Assembly: GCF_001543325.1 (NCBI RefSeq)
Contig: NZ_CP013355.1
Coordinates: 248,001 to 312,000 of the forward strand
Direction: 5' to 3'
Length of the DNA stretch: 64,000 nucleotides
Origin: Lutibacter profundi
GTDB taxonomy: Bacteria > Bacteroidota > Bacteroidia > Flavobacteriales > Flavobacteriaceae
The notes beneath the pieces were generated by a model. That model did no database searches. It saw only the letters and a list, made by a program, of their open reading frames with translations, and was not told the origin of the DNA. The first letter of the stretch is position 1. Each line of letters starts with the position of its first letter. Of this stretch, positions 27,192 through 35,143 are shown in pieces. The position numbers and the translations under genes were made by a program.

Positions 27192-30100
27192 CGTTATCAC
27201 TTTTTTGTTCAACAATAGCTCTTTCAACTTCTTCTTTTGTAACTTTTTTACCCGTTCTCAACCATTTAATAAAGACTTTTATATTATTTGATACAGCCAA
27301 TAGCAAGGGTAGCATTACCAGTGTTAATACAGTTGCAATTGCTATACCATACGAAATAGAAATTGCCATAGGTTTTAAAAATTGAGCTTGTCTACTTTTT
27401 TCCAAAAGTAATGGGGCTAATCCGGCTACTGTAGTTAAAGAAGTTAAAAGAATAGCTCTAAATCTTGAAGTAGCTGCTTGTATTAAGGCTTCATCATATT
27501 TCATTCCTTCTTTTAAATAGCCGTTAAATTTCTCAATAAGTACTAATCCATCATTTACCATAATACCAATTAAAGCAATGATTCCTAACCACGATAAAAT
27601 ATTTATTGAGAATCCATGAATCCAGTGCCCCCAAATAATCCCAATTAAACTGAAAGGAATTAGTATAATTAATAAAATTGGTTGATCATAAGATCTAAAA
27701 GTAAAGGCTATAACAATATAAATCAATGCAAGAATAATAAGACCGACTTTTTTTACAGAGCGCGTTGTTTTTTTCATTTCTCTATTTTGACCTTCGTATA
27801 CTGCACTTACTGTTGGGTATTTAGAAGAAATTTCAGGCATAATATTACTTTTAATATCATCTAAAATATCTGTAGCACTTCCATCAGGAGATTTCATATC
27901 TGCAGTAATCTGTATTTCACGCTTACTACTTAAATGATTGATAACTACATCACCTCTTTTAATAGTGTATTTGGCTATTTCAGAAAAAGGGACACGTTTA
28001 TTAGTAGGAGTGGTAATCCACATATCATTTAAGTTTTTTATTGAAGACCTATCTTCTTTTTTAAAACGTACCCAAACTTTTATTTCATCTTGCCCTCGTT
28101 GAAATCGCTGTGTTTGTAATCCGAAAAATCCAGATCTTACTTGGCTCATAACGGTTTGTAAATTTAAGCCAAGTAAGTAAGCGTTGTTTTTTAATTTAAT
28201 TTGGATTTCCTTAATTCCTGCAGGATCATTGTCAGAAATATCTTTTAATAATGAATTTTTACTTAATATTTCTTTGAGTTCATTTTTTGCTGCTTTCAAT
28301 TCTTTTATGTTATTACCTAATAAGGCAACAGCAATAGGGCTACCCCCAAAATTTCCTCCAGAACCAAAAGTTAAACTTTCTATACCATACACTTTACCAA
28401 CTTTATTACGAATAGCGTTTGTTATTTTAGGAGATGAAAAATCACGAGCTTCGCCAGGTAATAGGTTAACAGTTAAACTTCCATTGGCAGAACCAGGTCC
28501 AATACGCCTAATAATATTTTGAATTACTTGTTGGTTATCAGTTTGTTTTTTAGAGAATTCTTTATTTATCTCCCAAGCAGCTTTTTCTATTTTAGAAATA
28601 ATAGAATCTGTAACTCTTTCGTTTGTTCCTTGTGGCATTTTTAAGGTTATAGATATTTTATCACTAGCCACAGAAGGAAAAAAAGAAGTTTTTACAATGC
28701 CTCCTCCTAAAGCACCTATGCTAAGAATAAGCATGGTTATTGGAATTGAAAAACCTAGAGCTTTGTGTTTTAAGAAAAACCTTAAATAGGGTGCGTAAAT
28801 GGTATCTCTAAAATAAAAGAGCCATTTTTCGGCAAATTGATTTATGTTAAAAAAGAAGGCATTTATTTTATTTCTTTTTTTCTCTTTTCGTTCTAAAGCC
28901 TTTGAATGTGCAATGTGTGCAGGTAAAATAATTAATGCCTCAATTAATGACACAGCTAAAGTTAATATTACTATAGTTGAAACCTCACTAAAAAAATCAC
29001 CCATTCTACCATCTAAAAAGAAGAATGTAGAAAAAGCTATAATTGTTGTTAAAATAGCTGAAACAATAGGAGGAATTACTTCTAAAGTACCATCAATAGC
29101 CGCTCTTATAGGGGTCTTTCCTTTTTCATAATGGTGATAAATATTTTCTCCTATAACAATACCATCATCAACTAGAATTCCTATTACAATAATCATCCCA
29201 AATAAAGAAAGTACATTAATAGTAACGCCTAATTGAGCTGCAAAAATAAACATTCCAAAAAAGGCTATTGGAATACCAGCAGCAACCCAAAAAGCTAATC
29301 GAATATTTAAAAATAAAGCTAAGAAAAACAAAACCAACAATACACCCATTGCAGCATTTTTCAATAATAAATCTGAACGTTGTTTTAAGGTAATAGAATT
29401 ATCACTGGAAATATTTATCTGAATATTTTCTTGTTGTTGATTAAATTTTTCTATGTATTTCTTAACCTTATCAGCCGAAGAAATTAAATCTTCACTATTG
29501 GTGTTGTTTATGGTTATTTCAATTGATTTTTTTCCGTTAAAAAATAATCTATCTGGATTTTCAGACCAAGTATCAGAAACACTGGCAATGTCTTTCAAAC
29601 GTATAATATTTCCGTCAGGAGTAGCTCTAACAACTAAGTTTAATAACTCATTGCCGTAATAATTTTTATTTCTAGCTCTAATTAAATAATCTTCACTGTC
29701 TGTTTTTATATTTCCTCCAGAAATGAGTAAGTTAGTTTTACTAACAGCTTCAGCTACTTCTGAAAAGGATAAGTTATAAGCTTGTAAATCATTTTCACGT
29801 ACAGCAATTTCAATTTCTTGGTCAGGAAATCCTGAAAGATTAATTTGCGAAATGCCATCAATACTTCTAATGTCATTTTCAATTGTTCTAGCATATTGCT
29901 TTAATGTTGCTAAGGAAATATTATCACCACTAATTGTAAAACTTATGGTGGGTCTCATAGTTTCAATTTTAGCAATAATTGGAGGTTCCATACCAGAAGG
30001 GAATGAGGGAACCCTATCTACAGCATTTTTAACATCAGATAAAACTACGTCAATATTTTTACCTTTCAACGTTTCAATATTAATAGTTGCAGAATTTTCT

Positions 30101-30357
30101 CTTGAAACAGATGTAACACGATCAATACCAACAATTCCTTTTAAATTATCTTCAATTTTTAATACAATTCCTTCTTCTATTTCTTCAGGTGAGGCTCCAG
30201 GATATGTTAAATTTATTGATATTCTTTGAGAATCAGTTAAAGGAAAAAATGAAGACTTCATAGACAAGGCACCGGCTAAACCAAAACCTATAAATGCAAG
30301 AATAAAAATATTTACAGCAACAGGAAATTTTATAAAGTAAGATATAATTTTCTTCAT
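27178..30357 (-). CDS. RND efflux pump, inner membrane permease
   Basis: A 1059-residue proton-driven exporter of the AcrB/HAE1 group, with 12 predicted membrane helices and two large periplasmic loops. Helix 4 has the proton-relay pair in IGILVDDGIVIGEN. The second half mirrors the first, with IALIGIMVNDGLVLIEKF in helix 10. The first helix ends where the porter domain starts (SFFPLTDSQRISINLTYPGASPEEIE). It shares one base with the adaptor stop codon and overlaps tolC, so the three parts are made from one message. Confidence 0.95.
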   Translation of the reverse strand: MKKIISYFIKFPVAVNIFILAFIGFGLAGALSMKSSFFPLTDSQRISINLTYPGASPEEIEEGIVLKIEDNLKGIVGIDRVTSVSRENSATINIETLKGKNIDVVLSDVKNAVDRVPSFPSGMEPPIIAKIETMRPTISFTISGDNISLATLKQYARTIENDIRSIDGISQINLSGFPDQEIEIAVRENDLQAYNLSFSEVAEAVSKTNLLISGGNIKTDSEDYLIRARNKNYYGNELLNLVVRATPDGNIIRLKDIASVSDTWSENPDRLFFNGKKSIEITINNTNSEDLISSADKVKKYIEKFNQQQENIQINISSDNSITLKQRSDLLLKNAAMGVLLVLFFLALFLNIRLAFWVAAGIPIAFFGMFIFAAQLGVTINVLSLFGMIIVIGILVDDGIVIGENIYHHYEKGKTPIRAAIDGTLEVIPPIVSAILTTIIAFSTFFFLDGRMGDFFSEVSTIVILTLAVSLIEALIILPAHIAHSKALERKEKKRNKINAFFFNINQFAEKWLFYFRDTIYAPYLRFFLKHKALGFSIPITMLILSIGALGGGIVKTSFFPSVASDKISITLKMPQGTNERVTDSIISKIEKAAWEINKEFSKKQTDNQQVIQNIIRRIGPGSANGSLTVNLLPGEARDFSSPKITNAIRNKVGKVYGIESLTFGSGGNFGGSPIAVALLGNNIKELKAAKNELKEILSKNSLLKDISDNDPAGIKEIQIKLKNNAYLLGLNLQTVMSQVRSGFFGLQTQRFQRGQDEIKVWVRFKKEDRSSIKNLNDMWITTPTNKRVPFSEIAKYTIKRGDVVINHLSSKREIQITADMKSPDGSATDILDDIKSNIMPEISSKYPTVSAVYEGQNREMKKTTRSVKKVGLIILALIYIVIAFTFRSYDQPILLIILIPFSLIGIIWGHWIHGFSINILSWLGIIALIGIMVNDGLVLIEKFNGYLKEGMKYDEALIQAATSRFRAILLTSLTTVAGLAPLLLEKSRQAQFLKPMAISISYGIAIATVLTLVMLPLLLAVSNNIKVFIKWLRTGKKVTKEEVERAIVEQKSDNDELY

Positions 30358-31478
30358 TATTGTTTTTTATTTTCAGTTGCAATTTTAACTAACATTCCTG
30401 AATGCGCACCCGGAATAGGTTTTGAAAGTAGCTGAGTGCCATTTTCCAAACCTTTTATTACAACAGTGTTTTTATTTTCAAAAACTGGATTAACCGTTAC
30501 CAAATCCAAAATAGAGTCTTTAACAATATATAGTTTTGAGTTTTCAATCAAAAGATTTCTAGCAACTTCAAAAGCATTGTTTTCAGATTTTGCTTGTAAG
30601 AAAACCTCTAAAAATTGACCTTCTTTAAGGTCTTTTCCACGAACTTCTATAAAAGCATTAATTGTTTGTGTGTTAGAATCTACTTTGCCATTAATTCGAA
30701 CTACTTTACCAACCCATTCTTTAGTTTTTTCTAAATTGTTTAGTTCAACTTGTTTTCCAATTTGTAATAAATTTTTAAATTTAGATTTTATTGCAACTTT
30801 TATTTCATAAACTGAAGGGTCTATAAACTCACCTAATTTTTGTCCAACCCTTATTAAGGTACCCGGATTTACTAATGATTCAGTTAGAATGCCATTAAAT
30901 GGGGCTTTCAAAGTGTACTTATTGAATTTTATTTCTAAGTTTTTTACATTGTAATATGCTGTGGTAATGCCACGTCCAGAAATGAAAAACTTTTCTTTAT
31001 CTGAAGTAATTTCAGGAAGTTTTTGTAAACTTTTATTTAAATCAAAATTTTTAAGATATCTCTGCCATTTGGTATATTCAGAGGGGTAATCTAATCTAAT
31101 ATCAGGCATAATAGCAGTAATACTATTGAATAAATTACTTTTTTGGGCCTTTAAATTTGCATAAAATTCATCACTATTAATTTTAATAATAATTTCGCCC
31201 TTGTTAAATAATGTACCTTCTTTAAATTCTTTAGCTGTTTTTTCTAAAACACCTTGAACTTCAGCATAAATTTCAATTTTATTTTTTGCAGTTAAATTAC
31301 CAGTGGAAGTTATAACTAATGGTATTGATGTATTATTTACCGTTTCTGTGAAAACGGTTTTTACAACTTTTTCAACTCTAGGTTTTGGCTTTTTTTTATT
31401 CTTTATTAAATATTTGGCAAATAGTATTGAACCTATTATAAGAACAATAGCTAAAATTATTGATATTATTTTTCTCAT
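30357..31478 (-). CDS. RND efflux periplasmic adaptor
   Basis: A 373-residue membrane-fusion protein with one N-terminal helix (about 4-24) and an HlyD-like lipoyl/barrel core: LTAKNKIEIYAEVQGVLE, a helical hairpin, then KAPFNGILTESLVNPGTLIRVGQ. It joins the pump to the TolC channel. Its start lies 27 bp after the marR stop. The family and position are clear; the transported drugs are not. Confidence 0.93.
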   Translation of the reverse strand: MRKIISIILAIVLIIGSILFAKYLIKNKKKPKPRVEKVVKTVFTETVNNTSIPLVITSTGNLTAKNKIEIYAEVQGVLEKTAKEFKEGTLFNKGEIIIKINSDEFYANLKAQKSNLFNSITAIMPDIRLDYPSEYTKWQRYLKNFDLNKSLQKLPEITSDKEKFFISGRGITTAYYNVKNLEIKFNKYTLKAPFNGILTESLVNPGTLIRVGQKLGEFIDPSVYEIKVAIKSKFKNLLQIGKQVELNNLEKTKEWVGKVVRINGKVDSNTQTINAFIEVRGKDLKEGQFLEVFLQAKSENNAFEVARNLLIENSKLYIVKDSILDLVTVNPVFENKNTVVIKGLENGTQLLSKPIPGAHSGMLVKIATENKKQ

Positions 31479-31505
31479 CGTTTTTTAATTTGGTTAGAGG
31501 AGTAT

Positions 31506-31967
31506 CTATATTGTTTGTTTTTGAATGTTATTTTGAATTTTTTTCATTACTTCAATGAATGTTTTTTTTTCATTGTCGGTTATCCCATCTTGAAGAATTT
31601 GAATGCTTTGAAGCATAAGAGGTTTCATTTTTAGGAATAATTGCGTGCCTTTTTTGGTGATGAAAATAAATTTTTTACGTGAATCTTCTTTTGAATGTAT
31701 TCTTGTTACTAAATTATTTTTTTCCAACACATTTATAAGTCTTGCTAATGAAGCTTTATTTCGGTTTGTTATAAACGCAAGATCATTTTGAATAATGCCA
31801 TCAGCATCTTCGTGTAATATTTTTAATACAATCCACTGCTCTTTAGTTACTTGTATATTGTTTTTATGAAAAACATCTGAAATATACACATTCATAATTT
31901 TACAAGTTCTTCCAATCCAAGGAGCTAAAGTTTTATTAAAATCGGATTTACTATTGTTAAAATGCAC
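31506..31967 (-). CDS. MarR-family transcriptional regulator
   Basis: A 153-residue winged-helix protein. The recognition helix is in NRNKASLARLINVLEKNNLVTRI, and the wing carries HSKEDSRKKFIFITKKGTQ. MarR proteins are dimers that usually repress and release DNA on binding aromatic ligands or on cysteine oxidation. It is the first gene of the RND operon, and an 18-bp palindrome sits about 40 bp before its start, so autoregulation of the pump is likely. Confidence 0.93.
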   Translation of the reverse strand: MHFNNSKSDFNKTLAPWIGRTCKIMNVYISDVFHKNNIQVTKEQWIVLKILHEDADGIIQNDLAFITNRNKASLARLINVLEKNNLVTRIHSKEDSRKKFIFITKKGTQLFLKMKPLMLQSIQILQDGITDNEKKTFIEVMKKIQNNIQKQTI

Positions 31968-32007
31968 ACTATTTAAATTTTGTGTGAAGATATTTAAATA
32001 AACTAAT

Positions 32008-32025
32008 TAGTTGCATATGCAACTA
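32008..32025. promoter_or_regulatory. Palindromic operator of the MarR/RND operon
   Basis: The sequence TAGTTGCATATGCAACTA is a perfect 18-bp palindrome located 41-58 bp upstream of marR. MarR dimers bind sites of this size. On the minus strand its TTG would fall near the -33 position of a promoter whose -7 (TAGTTTAT) lies 17 bp on, so binding should block RNA polymerase. Symmetry is directly visible; binding is inferred. Confidence 0.7.
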
Positions 32026-32051
32026 TGTTAATGTTTTTATAAATTTTACAA

Positions 32052-32089
32052 AAAAAAAGAGACTGTTAGGGGTTACAGTCTCTTTTTTT
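32052..32089 (-). terminator. Terminator of the leucine-rich repeat gene
   Basis: A 15-bp perfect stem (AAAAAAAGAGACTGT with its complement) and an 8-nt loop, 28 bp beyond the stop. It also shields the marR promoter from read-through. Confidence 0.85.
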
Positions 32090-32117
32090 GGGGATGATTT
32101 AATTATTCAGACAATTA

Positions 32118-32972
32118 TTATTGGGGATTTATATTATTTTGTGTTATAGGTTTTGCTAAAATTTCAATTTCTTTCGGATTATTATTAAATCCTATATTTA
32201 CAAGTTTAGGTAAATTTTTAATAGATGTATTGATTGTACCAACAAACCTATTGTTATTTAAAAGAAGTGTTTCTAGTTCTAAAAGATTACTTATTTCATT
32301 TGGAACTTCTCCTTCAAATAAATTATTAGCTAAAGAAAGTTCTTCTAGGTTACTTAAACTTCCAACTTGTGAAGGAATAGCACCATACATTGAATTATCA
32401 AATAAACTCAACGTTTTTAAGTTTGTCATATTTTTTATTTCCTCTGAAATAGAACCTGTAAATCTATTACTGCTTAGTTGTAAAACCTCAAGATTTTTTA
32501 GGTTATAAATAGAAATAGGTAAATTACCTGTAATTAAATTATTAAATAATTCTAATTTTTTCAAATTAACCAATTCTCCTATGTTTGAAGGTAATTCGCC
32601 TTCTAATTGATTCATAAACAATTGAATAGTTTCCAGAGATTTAATTGAAGTGATTTCAGAAGGGATAATTCCACTTAATCTATTAAATCCAAGATTTAAA
32701 TGTTTTAAATATTTTAGATTGGCTATTGTTGATGGAATAGCTCCGTCTAAATTATTCATACTTAAGTTAATTTCAGTAACAGTATTATTCTCTACGGTTA
32801 CTCCATACCAAGTTTGAACATCGTTGTTTAAATCCCAAGTCGTATTCCAATTAGTACCATTGGTTGATTTATACAAATCAATCAAAGCATTTTTTTCTAA
32901 ACTTGAAACTTGAGAATAAGAAAGAGGAGCTATTGTTAATAAAAACAAAATAAATGGGGCTATTTTTTTCAT
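32118..32972 (-). CDS. Exported leucine-rich repeat protein, plant-type repeats
   Basis: A 284-residue secreted protein. After a leader cleaved near SYSQ, residues about 22-66 form a cap (LIDLYKSTNGTNWN), then come about eight and a half 24-residue repeats of the pattern LxxLxLxxNxLxGxIPxxIxxL to the end. This is the plant-specific or receptor-kinase LRR type, often found as single secreted proteins in Bacteroidota. There is no C-terminal sorting domain visible. It probably mediates protein or carbohydrate contact at the cell surface. It is monocistronic. Confidence 0.9.
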   Translation of the reverse strand: MKKIAPFILFLLTIAPLSYSQVSSLEKNALIDLYKSTNGTNWNTTWDLNNDVQTWYGVTVENNTVTEINLSMNNLDGAIPSTIANLKYLKHLNLGFNRLSGIIPSEITSIKSLETIQLFMNQLEGELPSNIGELVNLKKLELFNNLITGNLPISIYNLKNLEVLQLSSNRFTGSISEEIKNMTNLKTLSLFDNSMYGAIPSQVGSLSNLEELSLANNLFEGEVPNEISNLLELETLLLNNNRFVGTINTSIKNLPKLVNIGFNNNPKEIEILAKPITQNNINPQ

Positions 32973-33176
32973 AATACTAGGGGACTCAGGGGTTATATTC
33001 TTTGTAATCTTATGCTAATGTATATAATTAATTTCAAACTACCAAATAAAACTTACCATTTATTATATTTTTTATACCGTTTATTGGATTGAGTGTATTT
33101 TTAATTTGTTCTGGTTTAATTAAAACAAGCGTTAAAGTTTTAAAATAATATTTAAATACAGCACTAATAATTATTA

Positions 33177-33184
33177 TATATTTG
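33177..33184 (+). promoter_or_regulatory. -7 element of bshB1
   Basis: TATATTTG fits TAnnTTTG exactly and lies 27 bp before the chosen ATG. No TTG at -33. Confidence 0.4.
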
Positions 33185-33211
33185 TTGTATTATAAATGTA
33201 ACAAAGAAAGC

Positions 33212-33928
33212 ATGAAGTTAGATATATTAGCAATAGGGGCACATCCTGATGATGTTGAATTAGGTTGTGGAGCAACCATAGCCAAAGAAATTTCTTTAGG
33301 TAAAAAAATTGGAGTTTTAGATTTAACTAGAGGTGAATTGGGTACAAGAGGTTCTTCAGAAATAAGAAAAAAAGAAGCTGCCAAAGCAGCAAAAATTTTA
33401 GGTGTTTCAATAAGAGAAAACTTAGCTTTTGCAGATGGTTTTTTTCTAAATGATAAAGAGCATCAACTTAAAATTATAAAAAGAATAAGAAAATACAAAC
33501 CTGAAATTATAGTATGTAACGCTATAGATGATAGGCACATTGATCATTCAAAAGGCAGTAAGCTAGTGTCTGATGCTTGTTTTTTATCGGGTTTAGTGAA
33601 AATAGAAACTTTTCTTGATGGTCAAAAGCAGGAAGCTTGGAGGCCAAAACAGGTTTATCATTATATACAATGGAAAAATATAGAACCAGATTTTGTAGTT
33701 GATATTTCAGAATTTATTGAAGTTAAAATGAATGCGGTAAAAGCTTACGACTCTCAATTTTACAATCCAGCAAGTAAAGAGCCAAGTTCTCCTATTTCTA
33801 GTAAGAACTTTTTAGATAGTGTATTGTATAGAGCACAGGATTTAGGAAGGTTGGTAGGAGTAGACTATGCAGAAGGCTTCACTACAGAACGTTATGTTGC
33901 AGTAAAATCTTTAGATAATTTAATATAA
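33212..33928 (+). CDS. bshB1: Bacillithiol biosynthesis deacetylase BshB1
   Basis: A 238-residue zinc-dependent LmbE-like deacetylase that removes the acetyl group from GlcNAc-malate to give GlcN-malate, the second step of bacillithiol synthesis. H11, D13 and D14 of the AHPDD motif are present, with a further metal His in RHIDHSKGS. The segment QFYNPASKEPSSPISSKNFL is characteristic of the BshB1 subfamily. ATG at 33212 was chosen for the conserved MKLDILAIGAHPDD opening. bshA and bshC are not in the window. It is followed by the tRNA-His promoter. Confidence 0.93.
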   Translation: MKLDILAIGAHPDDVELGCGATIAKEISLGKKIGVLDLTRGELGTRGSSEIRKKEAAKAAKILGVSIRENLAFADGFFLNDKEHQLKIIKRIRKYKPEIIVCNAIDDRHIDHSKGSKLVSDACFLSGLVKIETFLDGQKQEAWRPKQVYHYIQWKNIEPDFVVDISEFIEVKMNAVKAYDSQFYNPASKEPSSPISSKNFLDSVLYRAQDLGRLVGVDYAEGFTTERYVAVKSLDNLI

Positions 33929-33935
33929 AAAATGT

Positions 33936-33965
33936 TTGTAAAAAAACAGAAATGTTATACATTTG
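33936..33965 (+). promoter_or_regulatory. Promoter of tRNA-His
   Basis: TTG at 33936-33938, a 19-bp spacer and TACATTTG at 33958-33965 form a textbook Bacteroidota housekeeping promoter; transcription should start a few bases before the tRNA at about 33972. Confidence 0.8.
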
Positions 33966-33980
33966 CATCCTCAAATAAAT

Positions 33981-34055
33981 GGTGATTGTAGCTCAGCTGG
34001 TTAGAGCGCCGGATTGTGGTTCCGGAGGTCGCCGGTTCGAAACCGGTCTTTCACC
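33981..34055 (+). tRNA. tRNA-His (GTG anticodon)
   Basis: The cloverleaf folds with D stem GCTC/GAGC, anticodon stem CCGGA/TCCGG around loop TTGTGGT (anticodon GTG), and T stem GCCGG/CCGGT around TTCGAAA. The extra G at -1 pairs with C73 as required by histidyl-tRNA synthetase. The acceptor stem GTGATTG against CTTTCAC has two adjacent U-U mismatches, at 5:68 and 6:67. CCA is not encoded. A promoter and terminator enclose the gene as a single unit. Confidence 0.93.
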
Positions 34056-34062
34056 CAAAATT

Positions 34063-34089
34063 AAAGGTCTGTTATGCAGACCTTTTTTT
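34063..34089 (+). terminator. Terminator of tRNA-His
   Basis: A 9-bp perfect stem AAAGGTCTG/CAGACCTTT with a TTATG loop and a T-run, 7 bp after the tRNA. Confidence 0.88.
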
Positions 34090-34220
34090 GTATCCTTAAT
34101 TTTAAAATTGATAGAGGTTAAAAGCAACTTGTAGTTTTAGACTTTTATTTTTAGAAATTATTGTGTTTAATTTAAATATAATTTAATAGTTTTATACCAT
34201 AAATAATTAAATGAGAATGA

Positions 34221-34904
34221 ATGAAAAATCTACTATATATATTAACGTTTATAGTTACTACAACTGTAATAGCACAATCTGAAAATTCAATAACATTAGA
34301 AAAACAAAAATTAAAACAAGCATTATCTTATGGTGATGATATGGTTGCAGCAACTGCAATGTATGCGATTATTAATTTGGAAGGACCACAAAGCACTTAT
34401 AAAGATAGTTTAGCATATTTGTATTTTAGAGAAAGAAATTATTCATCTTGTTTTTTAGTGCTTAATGATGTTTTAAAAAATAAACCAACTAATTTAGATT
34501 TGCTAAAAATGCAAGCTGTATCGTTGGAGTCTTTAGGTGCTTTTGGTAAGGCAATTGAAGTTTATAAAACATTGCTAACTAAAACTGAGGATAATTATTT
34601 TGCTTATAAGTTGGCGGGTTTACAATATGCTTTAAACAAGTTTGAAGAAGCGTATACTTCTATAAAAAAGGCAGATCAATTACCAGATAATACAGCTGTG
34701 AAGATTACTTTCCAAGTAAATAAAAATTACAGTCAGGATATTAATTTAAAAGCTTCTATTGCATATTTGCAAGGTGTTATTGAATTAAATTTGAAAAAGG
34801 ATAATAATGCTAAACTCAGTTTTGAACGTGCTGTAAAATTATTTCCAGATTTTGTATTGGCTAAAGGGAAATTAGAGTCTTTAAATACAAAGGAAAAACA
34901 ATAA
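34221..34904 (+). CDS. Exported tetratricopeptide repeat protein
   Basis: A 227-residue periplasmic protein. A leader cleaved near VIAQ is followed by about four helical TPR units (roughly 55-215), for example LDLLKMQAVSLESLGAFGKAI and YFAYKLAGLQYALNKFEEAY. TPR arrays bind partner proteins; no catalytic domain is seen. It stands alone between tRNA-His and the repeat-rich gap before uvrA. Confidence 0.85.
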   Translation: MKNLLYILTFIVTTTVIAQSENSITLEKQKLKQALSYGDDMVAATAMYAIINLEGPQSTYKDSLAYLYFRERNYSSCFLVLNDVLKNKPTNLDLLKMQAVSLESLGAFGKAIEVYKTLLTKTEDNYFAYKLAGLQYALNKFEEAYTSIKKADQLPDNTAVKITFQVNKNYSQDINLKASIAYLQGVIELNLKKDNNAKLSFERAVKLFPDFVLAKGKLESLNTKEKQ

Positions 34905-34949
34905 AACTTTTTTAGGAGATTGTTATTTTGTTGCTTTATTATTCCCCGA

Positions 34950-35035
34950 AGGTTACTGAGTATTGTTGAAATACCGGTTAAAAAATATCTAGTTTATGAG
35001 ATTGCTAATGCCTTCTAGGTTACAATGAGAAAATA
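34950..35035. repeat. Possible decayed dispersed repeats
   Basis: The stretch includes GGTTACTGAGTATTG followed by GAAATACCGG, and further on GAGATTGCTAATGCC with GGTTACAATGAG. These look like worn copies of short repeats that I recall from intergenic DNA of many Bacteroidota. It adjoins the clearer repeat copy at 35036-35117. The match is from memory and weak. Confidence 0.3.
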
Positions 35036-35117
35036 GCGTTAAGGATAGTAGTGGCATACTTTTTAGGCGGCGACTAAAAAGATATAACGAATAGCCTGAC
35101 CCGTTAGGGGAACGCCC
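35036..35117 (-). repeat. Dispersed flavobacterial repeat, copy A
   Basis: Read on the minus strand it begins GGGCGTTCCCCT, continues with GGGTCAGGCTATTCG, has a central hairpin CTTTTTAG/CTAAAAAG and ends ATCCTTAACGC. Copy B at 48900-48996 has the same conserved ends around an unrelated hairpin. The pattern, with fixed borders and a variable centre, resembles repeats I recall in many flavobacterial genomes. Function unknown. Confidence 0.6.
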
Positions 35118-35143
35118 ATAAAATAATTGAAGTAGGCAATATA

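Noticed and set aside
28844-30229. Several plus-strand frames of about 90-125 codons inside the RND pump gene
   Set aside because: They run antisense to strongly conserved coding sequence and have no family features.
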